From contig CAVZLD010000013.1 in assembly GCA_963776055.1 (NCBI GenBank), positions 248,001-312,000 of the forward strand: a stretch of 64,000 nucleotides of DNA, given 5' to 3'. This document shows positions 9,485 to 19,474 of this stretch, piece by piece. The translations under genes and the position numbers were made by a program. Positions within the stretch are counted from its first letter, which is position 1. Every line of letters starts with the position of its first letter. The stretch is from CAVZLD01 sp963776055 (GTDB taxonomy: Bacteria > Planctomycetota > Planctomycetia > Pirellulales > Pirellulaceae). The notes under the pieces are model-generated. The model did no database searches and was not told the origin of the DNA. It saw only the letters and a list, made by a program, of their open reading frames with translations.

Positions 9485-11432
9485 TCGCCAAGCAGCGAGG
9501 CAACAACAGCAGTTTCTGGAAGTAATCGATCGCGATGAAGCGGAACGCCGTTTCCTCTCGGCCTTGCGTTTGGATCCGCTGGGCCGAGAATGCGTTCCGC
9601 TCGAGCAAGCCTGGGGAAGAGTCTTGGCCGAAGACGTCTATGCGCCAATCGACGTCCCGTCCTTCGACCGCTCTAATCTGGATGGCTTTGCGGTGCAGGC
9701 CGCGGACACCTTCGGCGCCACGGAGGAATCGCCACGAAGACTCCGCCTGTTGGAGGAAGTCATCACCACGGCCGTGGTGGCTACCCTACCGGTCACTCCC
9801 GGAACCGCGATTCCAATTGCCACCGGGGGCATGCTGCCACGCGGAGCGGATGCGATTGTGATGGTGGAAGACACGGACGTCGACAACAACGATTTACTGG
9901 TCCGCAAGCCCGTGACACCCGGCCGTGGCCTCAGTTTCGCCGGAACGGACATGGGAGCTGGTGAGGTCGTGTTGCGACGTGGCGATCTGTTGACCAGTCG
10001 CGAAACGGGTGTCGTGGCCGCCATCGGCGCGTCGCAGGTCGCCGTCTGGAAACGCCCGCGCATCGCCATACTGTCAACCGGCGACGAGATCATCCCCCCC
10101 GGGGAGCCGATGCGGCCCGGCTGTGTGTACGACTCGAACGCCCGCATGCTGGCGGACGCCGTGCGTGAACTGGGAGCGACGGCGCACGTCCACCCCATCG
10201 TGCCTGACGACGCAGCACAACTTGCCACCGCCGTCCGCCACGCGTTAGCAACCGCCGACCTGTTGCTCTTGTCGGGCGGAACAAGTAAAGGTGCCGGCGA
10301 TCTGTCCTATCACGTTGTGCGCGACCTGACCCCGGGCATTCTTGTCCACGGCGTAGCGTTGAAACCGGGCAAACCGATCTGCCTGGCAGCCCACGGAACG
10401 ACTCCCGTCGTTGTGCTGCCCGGGTTCCCGACATCTGCCATTTTCACCTTCCATGAATTCGTCGCACCGGTCATCCGGCGCCTCGCCGGACGTTCCCCAC
10501 AGCGACGCAGTAGCGTGTCAGCCCAGATGGCCGTACAGGTCAATTCCCAGGAGGGGAGAACAGAATACCTGCTCGTCGGACTTGTTCACGCCATCGCAAA
10601 AGAAGCACGATTGATCGCATTCCCACTCGGAAAAGGTTCCGGGTCGGTCACCACCTTCAGTCGCGCGGAAGGATTTGTGACGATTGACCGACACGTGGAG
10701 ATTCTTTCCGCCGGGCAACGGGTCGATGTCCAACTACTCGGTCGCGACCTGCAACCCGCTGATCTTGTAGCGATCGGCAGTCATTGTGTCGGATTGGACT
10801 GGTTGCTCGGTCAACTGCAGGATCGCGGCTTGCGCACGAAATTCCTGGCCGTGGGATCCACCGGCGGGCTGCACGCGGCGCAACAAGCCGCCTGCGATAT
10901 CGCGGGAATTCACTTGCGTGACCCCAACAGCGGACAGTACAACCAACCGTTCCTGACACCCGATCTGACTCTGCTACCCGGGTACAGTCGCCAGCAGGGA
11001 GTCCTGTTTCGAGCCGGCGACAAACGCTTCGAAGGAATGTCCGCGCGGGATGCCATCCGAGCGGTCTGTGCTCGGACAGATTGCCGAATGGTAAACCGCA
11101 ATCAAGGCAGCGGCACGCGACAGTTGATCGATGATTTGCTCGACGGCGCCCAGCCCGATGGATACGCGGTGCAGGCGCACAGCCACAACGCCGTCGCCGC
11201 TGCCGTCGCGCAGGGCCGCGCCGACTGGGGCGTGGCGATCGAACGTGTTGCCATCCAGGCCGGCCTCCAATTCCTGCCGCTCATGGCCGAGTACTTCGAT
11301 TTCGTGATCCCGCACAGCCGAAACGACCAACCAGCCGTACAACAGTTCCGGCAATTGCTGTCCGAAGAGAACACTCGGCGACACTTGCAAAAGCTGGGCT
11401 TGGAACCTCGTGCGTGCCGCACGGACAGATAG
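9474..11432 (+). CDS. moeA: MoeA fused to a C-terminal periplasmic-binding-protein-like domain
   Basis: 652 aa from ATG 9474, which overlaps the upstream stop by 11 bases, so it is likely translated by coupling. Residues 1 to about 430 are a complete MoeA (VPSFDRSNLDGFAVQAADTF, ILSTGDEIIPPGEP, LLLSGGTSKGAGDLSYH, LKPGKPICLA, VLPGFPTSA). From about residue 450 a second domain follows (VGSHCVGLDWLLGQL, AVGSTGGLHAAQQAACDIAG, VNRNQGSGTRQLIDDLL, GRADWGVAIE), matching the PBP-like domain fused to MoeA or to ModE-type helix-turn-helix domains in other prokaryotes. It may sense an anion or cofactor precursor. The last codons and the stop lie inside a dispersed repeat (11410-11502). The frame is intact. 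Confidence 0.88.
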   Translation: MTTDRQAARQQQQFLEVIDRDEAERRFLSALRLDPLGRECVPLEQAWGRVLAEDVYAPIDVPSFDRSNLDGFAVQAADTFGATEESPRRLRLLEEVITTAVVATLPVTPGTAIPIATGGMLPRGADAIVMVEDTDVDNNDLLVRKPVTPGRGLSFAGTDMGAGEVVLRRGDLLTSRETGVVAAIGASQVAVWKRPRIAILSTGDEIIPPGEPMRPGCVYDSNARMLADAVRELGATAHVHPIVPDDAAQLATAVRHALATADLLLLSGGTSKGAGDLSYHVVRDLTPGILVHGVALKPGKPICLAAHGTTPVVVLPGFPTSAIFTFHEFVAPVIRRLAGRSPQRRSSVSAQMAVQVNSQEGRTEYLLVGLVHAIAKEARLIAFPLGKGSGSVTTFSRAEGFVTIDRHVEILSAGQRVDVQLLGRDLQPADLVAIGSHCVGLDWLLGQLQDRGLRTKFLAVGSTGGLHAAQQAACDIAGIHLRDPNSGQYNQPFLTPDLTLLPGYSRQQGVLFRAGDKRFEGMSARDAIRAVCARTDCRMVNRNQGSGTRQLIDDLLDGAQPDGYAVQAHSHNAVAAAVAQGRADWGVAIERVAIQAGLQFLPLMAEYFDFVIPHSRNDQPAVQQFRQLLSEENTRRHLQKLGLEPRACRTDR

Positions 11433-11502
11433 CGTTCGTGGCGGCGTTTCTGGCGAGCAGCAAGAGCGACCAGGCGTAAAGAGGAGAAGTGCGACGCGCT
11501 GT
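11410..11502 (+). repeat. Dispersed 3'-end repeat, copy A
   Basis: One of four related sequences of about 92 bases in the window (others at 19360-19450, 40264-40357, 43898-43988). It opens with a small palindrome GTGCG-TGC-CGCAC, then TAGCGTTCGTGGCG, and closes with a block related to GAAGTGCTACGCGCTGT. This copy covers the last codons and the TAG stop of the upstream moeA and lies between two convergent genes. Confidence 0.8.
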
Positions 11503-11576
11503 CAAACTTGCATGAGGCATCACCGGCCGGCGTCAATGCACAGGATGCATTCGCCAAATCGGACATCAAGCTGCGT

Positions 11577-13225
11577 CTATCGTTCCGCCGGCAGTTCGGT
11601 TTCATCAGTGCGTGTAAAGAGGGCCCGCAGTTGCTCTTCACTCTGGGGCGGCGTGAAGAACTCAACCGTTCCGTCGGCTCGAGCGCCGACGAACCCCGTC
11701 ACCGCCTTGGAGCCCAAACATTTCCGGGCCGTCCACGCATCGAATTCCAGATCCGCCGGTTGCGTCCAGGGCACTGCCTGCGATTCGTCCGCATCAATCA
11801 GCAGCACCAGCGAGGCATCGTCGGGCAAGAGCTCTTTTCCGTCCGGACGTTCCCACGGGTCAAACAGCGTATCGGGGCCGAACGGCACCAGGAAGCTGGT
11901 TTGATCGTCCGATGGATTCTGAAAGTTGCGGTAGAATTCGGGCATCTGTGGCAACAGCGCGCGATTGTGCGGTGAATCCCATGACTCGTCCAATCGAAAT
12001 TGCGCAAACAAAGAGTCGTGGCCCAGATAGGGCAGCAAAAACACCCGCCAACTCAACAGCGCGTCGCCGTTCGGCCCCACAGAGGCCGCAACCGGCCATC
12101 GTTGATCGGCTTCCGCGGATTCGATCATCGCTTGTGACAAGTGGGACATCGCATCCCATGTCTGCAGCCGATGCGTGATCGCCTCGGTCGCTCGACAACC
12201 GACCGGCAACAAAATCGACAGCGCCGCCAATGTCGAGATGTGGTCCTCTGCATCCCCTCGATACCCCAATTGAAGCTGCGCACCTCGGACTTGGAGCGGT
12301 GCCAGTGTTGCCACTCGCCGCAGTGCGCGGGCGAAATAAGAAGCGGCCGGTGATCGAGTCTCCCCGGTCGCGTCCGGCGACCACGTTGGCTCCGTCGACA
12401 CAATCGAGGTGACTTGCTGCTGGATCCATGCCGCGACGGCTTTCGCGGTGCTATCGTCCTCGGCATACAGGTTCACGCCCACGATCAATTCACTACCCAA
12501 TCGACTGCGCAACTCGACGACTTCTAGTGCATCGGCGATATCTCGCGCCGAATCTTGCGCCACAGCAGGGCTCAACGCCAAGGCAATCGGCGGAACCAGG
12601 TCGCGAAACTGTTCGACAAGAAAAACCGCATGAAGGTCCAGCCGTTGAGTCAGCCGCCGCTGGACAAGCGTCGCCAAGGCTGGTGCGGCGGCGTCCGATC
12701 CCTGACGCCCAAGCATGCGTCGCAGCGTGCGATCACTCGCAAGAATCAGAGTGTAGTCATCGAGCGGGTACACGCTAATCGCCGCAGAGTTTCGACCTCG
12801 ACGATATGCCCGCCCGTCCAGTAAACCCAACTCAGTGCTGCGCAGAATGCTCTCCGGTAACCTTCGCCAATCATGCCTCTCGGCAGAGCGCAGGATGACT
12901 CCCGGTGACAACACGGCGTCGGCCGGTCGCTCCCAAAACACCAAAACCCATTCCAGCTCAGACACATTCACACCGAACGCCGCACGAAACTCATCCAGCC
13001 GGACATCCACGGGCAAACGCTGGGCCACCGGTGCGCCAGAATCCGCTGCGGCCAGGCGACAACAAGCCCTACGATGTCCGCGGGCAAGTGACGTAGTCCG
13101 AATTCGATCGTCTGCTGTCCACCGCTCGCCGGCTCGGACGCAGCCAGGTGAGTTGCCTCGGCTGCGACCAGCAACGCCATCAAAGCGCAGCCAGAAAGAA
13201 TCGATCTCGCCTGCCGTCGGTTCAT
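11577..13225 (-). CDS. Secreted DUF1559-like protein, translationally coupled to fwdC; one apparent frameshift
   Basis: About 548 aa when two frames are joined near 13030 (WPQRILAHP then VAQRLPVDVRLDEF; one C appears to be missing). The N-terminus MNRRQARSILSGCALMALLVAAEATHLAAS is a signal peptide. The C-terminal third has the DUF1559 (SBP_bac_10) hallmarks SWRVFLLPYLGHDSLFAQF, SWDSPHNRALLPQMPEFYR and VPWTQPADLEFD, but the pilin-like N-terminal methylation helix usual in planctomycete DUF1559 proteins is absent. The middle part is unrecognised. Its ATG overlaps the fwdC stop (ATGA), so it belongs to the fwdC transcript. Its function is unknown. Confidence 0.75.
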
Positions 13226-14052
13226 TCGTCGGTGACCCTCAACAGGATTTCCCCTCGACCGCCCTCGAGAAGATCTCCGTGGTAAGCGTCGATATCGAAC
13301 GGGTAAGCCGCTGGGCCTTGGGCAAATCCGACACGCTGCAAATGGTGGAAGAGCATGTTGACAAACAGCGGCCGCCCGCGATAGGCGTAGCGGAACGTCG
13401 AAAGAATCAAGGGAGGCTTCGGGCCAAAAAATCCCAGTGTGCCGCGGCGCATACCGGCACCGTGCCGGATCCCGATTGCGCCGAACACGAAAACCGTCCC
13501 CGCCAACATGTTGAACCCAATCAGATCACCCGCCGCACCACCGATGGCGATCAGCCCGCGACGCATGCTATGCCCCACCTCATTGCCTGCCTGCCCGTCC
13601 ACCAGAATCGTACCACCGGTCATTCCCCGCGGACTGCCGCGATACGCAGCCCCCACCAAATGGCCGGCCGAACCGTGCACGTGAATCGAGCCGCCTTGCA
13701 GTTCCGCCCCTACCCAGTCGCCCGCATCTCCCTGCACGTCGATTCGTCCACCGGACATGGCGCTGCCAAGATGTCGACCCACCGGCCCATGAATTCGAAT
13801 CTGGCCCTTCTGCATTCGGGCACCAACCCAATGCACCCCGGATAGATCACCGTGCCAATCCATACACCCATCGGATGGATCGCCTGACACATCGAATAGC
13901 TCGGTCAACGGCACCGAAACGTTCCCCACGAAGATGGGAAGCTGCTGCACGTCGTTTCGACTCATTCGAGCCACGCGATCCGGTGTAATCCCCTCAACTT
14001 CGACCGGGACGGTCGTGGTTGCCCGGTAGCGCAGCGTGAGGGCCATCGGCAA
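13222..14052 (-). CDS. fwdC: Formylmethanofuran dehydrogenase / formyltransferase-hydrolase complex subunit C
   Basis: 276 aa in one frame. The body is a right-handed beta-helix with repeating glycines (GxxVGxxMxxGxIxIxGxxG pattern, for example HWVGARMQKGQIRIHGPVG, VGAELQGGSIHVHGSAG, LIGFNMLAGTVFVFGAIG), characteristic of FwdC/FhcC and the related glutamate synthase alpha C-terminal domain. In the complex this subunit packs against FwdA and FwdB near the formyl-group tunnel. The neighbours fwdA and fwdB and the cofactor genes moeA and mobA support the assignment. ATG 14052 and ATG 14046 are both possible starts. In bacteria the usual set is fhcABCD; the D (formyltransferase) subunit is not in the window. 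Confidence 0.88.
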   Translation of the reverse strand: MPMALTLRYRATTTVPVEVEGITPDRVARMSRNDVQQLPIFVGNVSVPLTELFDVSGDPSDGCMDWHGDLSGVHWVGARMQKGQIRIHGPVGRHLGSAMSGGRIDVQGDAGDWVGAELQGGSIHVHGSAGHLVGAAYRGSPRGMTGGTILVDGQAGNEVGHSMRRGLIAIGGAAGDLIGFNMLAGTVFVFGAIGIRHGAGMRRGTLGFFGPKPPLILSTFRYAYRGRPLFVNMLFHHLQRVGFAQGPAAYPFDIDAYHGDLLEGGRGEILLRVTDE

Positions 14053-14655
14053 GCCTCATGAATGGGATCAGGAATCTATACACACAGGGCCCGCCTTGAG
14101 GGTCCCTGGAACAGCTCTGCGTACGCACCGCGTCCCCTTCGGGACGCATTCGGCGGAGGGCCTGCTACTTCAGAGGCTAATTTACCGGGAGATTCGACGC
14201 AATACGCCGTCCTGGCATTGACCGTCGATCGCCGCGGTAGGCCTGCAGATCAGCACGAATCGGGGGAGTGCGCCGCCACTCGCTCGCCGGACGATTCTGC
14301 GGGACCGGGGTCGGCGGACGGAGGCAGGGGAGAAGACCGAGAATCCGAAGGCAAAAGGAAACGAGCCCTGCACGTGACCACGGATGGGACGATGGGAGTC
14401 CAGCGAGGGGAACGCGGACGAGAACCGACCTCGCGGGTCCTTCATTACCTTCCGAGATCTCTGTTTCCCTGGGTGGGCAGCAGAGTAGGATGGCAACCTC
14501 ACCGGGGGGTGCTGACAGCCTGTGGAACACGGAGGACAGACACCTTGTGATCCACGTTTTCTTTGGATTCCACGCGCGGGTGCTCGGAGCCAGTCCCCAT
14601 TTGCAGACCGTGCGTGGATCGAACCGCCATGCGAATCGGGCGGCAGATGGAGAGA
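14053..14655. other. Divergent intergenic region between fwdC and mobA
   Basis: About 600 bases without a credible gene; open frames here are Pro/Arg/Ser-rich and unlike proteins. The region must hold the promoters of fwdC (leftward) and mobA (rightward), but I cannot point to convincing -35/-10 boxes. A 33-base sequence at 14570-14602 recurs imperfectly at 33597-33629. Confidence 0.4.
14570..14602 (+). repeat. Short dispersed repeat, copy 1 of 2
   Basis: The sequence CCACGCGCGGGTGCTCGGAG continues with CCAGTCCCC and matches 33597-33629 at roughly 27 of 33 positions. Both copies are intergenic and in the same orientation, compatible with a REP-like element. Confidence 0.5.
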
Positions 14656-15285
14656 ATGATGAAACAAGGCGCGATCATTCTTTGCGGTGGTCAGAGTCGC
14701 CGAATGGGCCGCCCGAAGGCCTGGCTGTCGTTCGGCCCCGAGAAACTGCTGACCCGCATCGAACGGATCCTGTCGGAGGTTGTCTCCGTGCGGATCGTCG
14801 TGGCGGCAGCCGAGCAGTCTGTGCCCCCCCTGCCCTCCGATGTAATCCTCACACGTGACCGCGATCCGGACCGGGGCCCGCTGGAGGGCCTCCGAGCGGG
14901 TCTGGAGGCAGCCGGCGAGCAGGCGGACGCGTTCTTCGTAAGCGGTTGCGACACGCCGTTGCTCAAACCCGATTTCGTGCGAACCCTATTTCACCTGTTG
15001 GCACCAGGATACGACGCGGTCGTGCCGCGCGATGACCAGCACTACCATCCGTTGTCCGCGATCTATCACCGGAGAGTGCGGCCGCACGTCGAGCAACTTT
15101 TGTCGGAAAACCAGTTGCGTCCGCGCGATCTATTTCCGCGCATCCGAACGCGGGAGGTCTCGCTCGAGGAGTTGCAGGTGGCGGACCCAGCGTTGGATTC
15201 ACTGCAAAACGTCAACCACCCGGGCGAGTATCAAACCGCATTGCGTCGCGCCGGGTACGGAAACCCCGTTGGCCCGCAGGATTAG
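14656..15285 (+). CDS. mobA: Molybdenum cofactor guanylyltransferase MobA
   Basis: About 209 aa, normal length. It has the nucleotidyltransferase signature ILCGGQSRRMGRPKAWLSFG at the N-terminus, FVSGCDTPLLKPDFV with the metal-binding Asp, and a C-terminal NVNHPGEY block. It transfers GMP from GTP to Mo-molybdopterin to form the guanine dinucleotide cofactor (MGD), the form used by bacterial and archaeal Mo/W enzymes of the DMSO reductase superfamily, to which FwdB belongs. The start at ATG 14656 or 14659 follows GGAGAG; an upstream in-frame ATG at 14647 is possible. It lies between fwdC and fwdA on the opposite strand and converges with fwdA. Confidence 0.9.
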   Translation: MMKQGAIILCGGQSRRMGRPKAWLSFGPEKLLTRIERILSEVVSVRIVVAAAEQSVPPLPSDVILTRDRDPDRGPLEGLRAGLEAAGEQADAFFVSGCDTPLLKPDFVRTLFHLLAPGYDAVVPRDDQHYHPLSAIYHRRVRPHVEQLLSENQLRPRDLFPRIRTREVSLEELQVADPALDSLQNVNHPGEYQTALRRAGYGNPVGPQD

Positions 15286-15402
15286 CGGAGATTCCGCGTT
15301 CACGATGGGCTCCGCGGGCACCGTACGGATTTCCGACGACCAACGGTCGGCCATTGCGTCACAGGGGCAAATCACCGTTCGTTCGTTCGGACCTCAGCCG
15401 CA

Positions 15403-17078
15403 TCACTCGCTATCATCCCGACAGGGGACCCGTTCCGCGGCGTGCAGATACTCGTCCCCGACCGGATAGTTGCGAAACCGAATCGTATAGTACTGCTCGA
15501 ACCAATCCGCGATCTCCGATTCGATCTCCCGGTCATATTCCGGTTGCACGTGCAGCGTCTTTCCGTCAAGCACCTGGCGAATCTCACCGTCTTCCACCAG
15601 GATCTCGCCAGCTTTAATCACGTACCGCGGACATTGAAACATCCATTCCTTGTCCTCATGCGGCGTATAGATCGTGATGTCGGCATCGGCTCCCGGACCA
15701 AGGTGGCCTTTGTTTTTCAAACCGAGAATCCGAGCCGGTCCAGCGCGAGTGATGATGGCGATTTCGCTGAGTGTGTATTCGCGCTGCAGGTCGGCCAGCA
15801 CACTGCGTTGCCGGACTCGCGGGTGAACGGATTTCAGCAGTTCTTCGCGGCGTGTGCGATCCATCAGCAGGCTGATGATCTGCGGATAGGCGAGAAACGA
15901 ACCGCCATTGGGATGGTCCGTACTCATCACAACGCGCCACGGATCCTCGACCAGCAGGTACCATTCCAGGCCGATGGCCCACTGCAGACGAGTGCACGAG
16001 ACTTTTGTTGCGGTACTTGATCGGGGCGATCCCGCATCCTGATTCCAGTTCCGTGTCGGCACTGAACCATTTCGTGCCGTAGAGCTGCGAGAGATAGTAG
16101 CCCAGCGGTCCATCTCCGGTCATGCTGGTCGTCTCACCGAAGATGACCTGCCCGACATCGATCGTAATATTCGAGTGGGCGTTCACATAATCGGCGAGCG
16201 GAACGACTTTGGAATTGAACGTATTCTCGTCGCCTTCGCCGCCGCCGTAGCTGTGGAACTGGATGTGCGTGATGTGACCGCGGTGGCCCTCCAAAGCCTC
16301 CATCGTTTGCCGAGTCGTCTCCCAATTCCCGGGCATCCCCAGATTATTGCAGTGGATGTGAACAGCGTGCGGCAGGCGGAGCCGATCGACCGCGTGGGCG
16401 ACTTGCTGAATGATCTGACGCGGCGTCACCTGAAAATGTTCGACGATCGAATCAATTCCGGCGACATTCCCTCTCGCGGAGTGCTTCCAGACTTCCACTC
16501 CCCCCGGATTGACCAGTTTGGCGGCATAGCCTTTGGCCGCGCCAAGCAACCATGCAACAAAGGCCTGCAGCCGCTCCGGTGCCTGATCCTGGATGGACTT
16601 CATCACGAAGTGATTGTTCCCCATCAGGACATAGAAACCCTTTGTCGATGCAGGGCGTGTCTTCAAATTCCTCGTGCGCATGTCGTGCCGATAGTGGCGG
16701 GACGGCAGCGTCGAAGGCGGCGGTATAGCCCAATCCCAGGTACTTGTAGCCGGTGGCGAACGTGCTGGGTACGCTACCCATCGATCCGCTGTGGGTTCGC
16801 GCGGTGCGCAGGACCGGCGGGTCACGGCGTTTTTCTTCCGGACGCAGCTTGCGGGCCACGTTCACTTTCGGTCCGGCGATGTGACAGTGCATGTCGACAC
16901 CACCCGGCATCACGATCAGACCGGTTGCGTTGAGTGTCCGGGCGGGTCGGACCTGCGGATCAACGGGCGGCTCGACGATCCGGCCTTCATCGATCCAGAG
17001 ATCCTTGACTTGCCCGTCAATGCCGTTCACCGGATCGTAGACATATCCACCAGAGATCTTAAAGAGCGACTTCGACAT
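15403..17078 (-). CDS. fwdA: Formylmethanofuran dehydrogenase / hydrolase subunit A (amidohydrolase); two apparent frameshifts
   Basis: About 558 aa after joining three frames at about 16645 (CIDKGF then YVLMGNNHFV) and about 16000 (YRNKSLVHA then LQWAIGLEWYLL). FwdA/FhcA is a dinuclear-metal amidohydrolase that handles the formyl group on methanofuran. Visible: MPGGVDMHCHIAGPKVN with the HxH metal ligands; KLVNPGGVEVWK, where a carboxylated lysine is expected; VHIHCNNLG; IQFHSYGG; MSTDHPNGGSFLAYP with the catalytic Asp; and the C-terminal amidohydrolase strand (ADADITIYTPHED). ATG 17078 is the start and gives MSKSLFKISGGYVYDPVNG. It shares the strand with fwdB and fwdC but is separated from them by the DinB-like gene and mobA. 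Confidence 0.88.
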
Positions 17079-17229
17079 GGTCGTTCGGGAATTCCTGCGA
17101 GACGAAAGGAAGGTGAACCGGCCGCTGGTGAGCCAACCGTTGCCAGGCTCAACGGCTGCTCAGTATAACAGGGTCAATTGCCAATGCGGCAAGCGACGCC
17201 GTTGGCACGAGAAACACAGGAGCGGTGGG

Positions 17230-17738
17230 ATGCCACGAGCCCGATTGGAGATCGCCATTGGGCAGATCGAATTTGCACGCAGTTACACGCAGCAACTGCT
17301 CAGCGACCTGCAACCGGACGAATGGTTCCAGACGACCAGCCGGCGGCGTCACCCACCTGGCCTGGCAGGTGGGCCATTTGGCGATGGCCCAGTACGGATT
17401 GACGATGTTGCGGATTCGCGGCAAGGAGCCGGAAGACCAGCAGATTATCTCCAACAACTTCATCCGGCGATTTCAGAAGGGATCCGTACCGCAGGATGCA
17501 TCCGGAGGACTATCCGCCGATCGATGAAATCCGGCAGGTATTCGACAGCGTGCATGTTCACGCCTTGCGAGAACTGGCCGGATACACGGACGAGGAGCTG
17601 GACGTGAAGCTTCCGGAGCCGCATGCGGTATTCGACACGAAGCTCGGCTCCATCTTTTTCTGCTCGGCGCACGAAATGCTGCACGCGGGGCAAATCGGAC
17701 TCATTCGACGCCAGCTGGGGAAAGCCCCGATGCGATAG
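17230..17738 (+). CDS. DinB-family protein; two apparent frameshifts
   Basis: About 170 aa when pieces are joined at about 17335 (DEWFQTT then AGGVTHLAWQVGHLA) and about 17490 (KGSVPQ then DPEDYPPIDE). It is a four-helix metal-binding DinB/YfiT-like protein: THLAWQVGHLAMAQ in the second helix and FFCSAHEMLHAGQIGLIRRQLG at the C-terminus supply the conserved His residues. Members include thiol-S-transferases, but the substrate here is unknown. It is transcribed divergently from fwdA and ends one base before the fwdB stop on the other strand. Confidence 0.75.
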
Positions 17739-19103
17739 TCACCGAGCGAGCGACGCGGAACGATGAGCTGATTCTCGCGCCTGAATCTGTCGCACGCGCT
17801 GTTCGATCCCGCGAAGGATCTCCAGGTCGCTGGGAAACGGCGAGGCAAAGGCGGGTCGCAGCGGGATCGGCACGTCATCCATCCGGTAGACCGTTCCCGG
17901 CACATTGATCCCGTAGGTGGCCACGGAAAAGGCAACGGCCGCTTGTCGCGTGGTGGGCGTTTCTTTGGGGTCGAGCGCAATGTAAGGGATCGAACGCAGG
18001 TGATCCCGCGCCGGCTGGCTGAAGTTGGCCATCGGATCACTGGCGATGATCAGTGCCGCATCCGCCTCGCGGCGCGCCAGCACATCGGCGGCCGTGTATT
18101 CCCCGGGGTTGAATCGCGGATAGCCGCGGGTCAAGTTCACGCCAAAGGGGTACCCGGTTCGCCACGCGACAACATTGTCGGCGCCGGTGACATTGCCGTG
18201 CCCACGATTCGGTTTGCAGACAAACCGCGTGTAGCGATTCAGATCGCGGGTCAAGGCCAGAAGCGCCTCGCTATTGGCGTGTTTGCCGCGGGTCATGGTC
18301 AATCCCATCCCGAAGAAGATGACGCCATAACGGGCGGCCTTCATCCGTTCCATCAAATCCTGCCAGACGGCCAGTTCGATTCCCGTCTCTTGCCGCACCT
18401 GCTCCGCGTCCAGTTCGATGCCTTGTGCCAGTGCGCGCAGGGTCCAGATCGCCTCAAAATCCTTCCGTGGCTTGATCTGCAGGAACAGATCGGCGGCGCG
18501 GGCCGACTTGGTTCTTCCGCACATCGACAATGACACAGGTCCGATCCTTACGCCCTCGGGGCAGGAACATCCCCTTTGGCATCAGGCTGTACTTCGAGAA
18601 ATGGCGCGGATGGCTTTCGGCCGGGTTGGATCCCCAGAAGATGATCAAGTCACCGCGATTCCGCACCTCCCCCAGCGAAGCGGTCACCTCGCCGACTCCC
18701 TGAAATGCCATCCCGGAGGGACCGTGACAAACGCTGGTCGTCGTATCGACCAATCCGCCGATCCAATCGCTGATTCCCACGGCCACGCGTTGCGACTCAC
18801 AGGTCGTGTCGCTCAATCCATAGACCAATGGATAGCGAGCTTCCACGAGAATCTGTGCGGCCCAATCGAGCCCCTCCTCCACCGTCGCCGGCTGGCCATG
18901 GATCCGACAGGCCGGTCGGTCTTCCACCTCATGGTGCAGGAACCAGGCTGTTCCCAGCACGCAGGCGCGATTCGCCTTGACGATCGAGTGTCCCCTGGAC
19001 ATGCAGCTCAATATCGTCACAAACACAACCGCAGAAGGTACAGGTCGCATCCTGGACAATCTTGAGTTCGGACGGAGTCAGACGGATCGTCAACAGCCGA
19101 CAT
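17739..19103 (-). CDS. fwdB: Formylmethanofuran dehydrogenase subunit B with N-terminal Cys cluster; several apparent frameshifts
   Basis: About 450 aa when frames are joined at about 19000 (CDDIELHVQG then HSIVKANRACVLG, a run of G) and about 18515 (VIVDVRK then TKSARAADLF). The start is uncertain: an ATG at 19103 needs one more indel, and a TTG at 19093 is in frame. Near 19020-19045 the protein reads CTFCGCVCDDIEL, the four-Cys motif expected to bind a 4Fe-4S cluster in the molybdopterin-oxidoreductase fold of archaeal FwdB. Shortly after, KANRACVLG supplies the conserved Cys at the position of the Mo/W ligand. Further conserved segments are YGLSDTTCESQRVAVGISD, ITCH-type VCHGPS, IIFWGSNPAESHPRH, FFGMGLTMTRGKHAN and IIASDPMANFSQPA. 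It ends head-to-head with the DinB-like gene. Confidence 0.85.
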
Positions 19104-19359
19104 GCGAGACCTCAATGTCGAAAGGGCACCGGACGTCAGCAAAAAGTGCGAAGCGGCGCAAAGAACCAGTTGATCGCATTCTACTGACAGCGGCGGAGCC
19201 CATGAACCATGGACGACCCGCGGGAATCCGGAATTTCCGGATCCGCGTCGCCTACGCGCCGGATGGCTCATCGGCGGGCACGAAGGCGTTGTAACTCGTA
19301 ACGGTTGCGATCGTTGCCAAGCAAGATCAGAAAACGGCGTGTGCCGTCGTCGTTGGTCG

Positions 19360-19450
19360 CTACGGCGCGTAGCACTTCCCTCTGGCATCTCGACGTTCTC
19401 TCTGCGGGAAAGCAATCGCCACGAACGCTACATGTCCGAGCGACACGCAC
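19360..19450 (-). repeat. Dispersed 3'-end repeat, copy D
   Basis: Read on the minus strand it begins GTGCGTGTCGCTCGGACATG, continues TAGCGTTCGTGGCG, and ends GAAGTGCTACGCGCCGTAG. It is closely similar to the copies at 11410, 40264 and 43898. It lies just beyond the stop of the large secreted gene that ends at 19475. The rest of 19104-19474 shows no gene. Confidence 0.8.
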
Positions 19451-19474
19451 GAGTCGCGGTTTTTGCACAACCTG

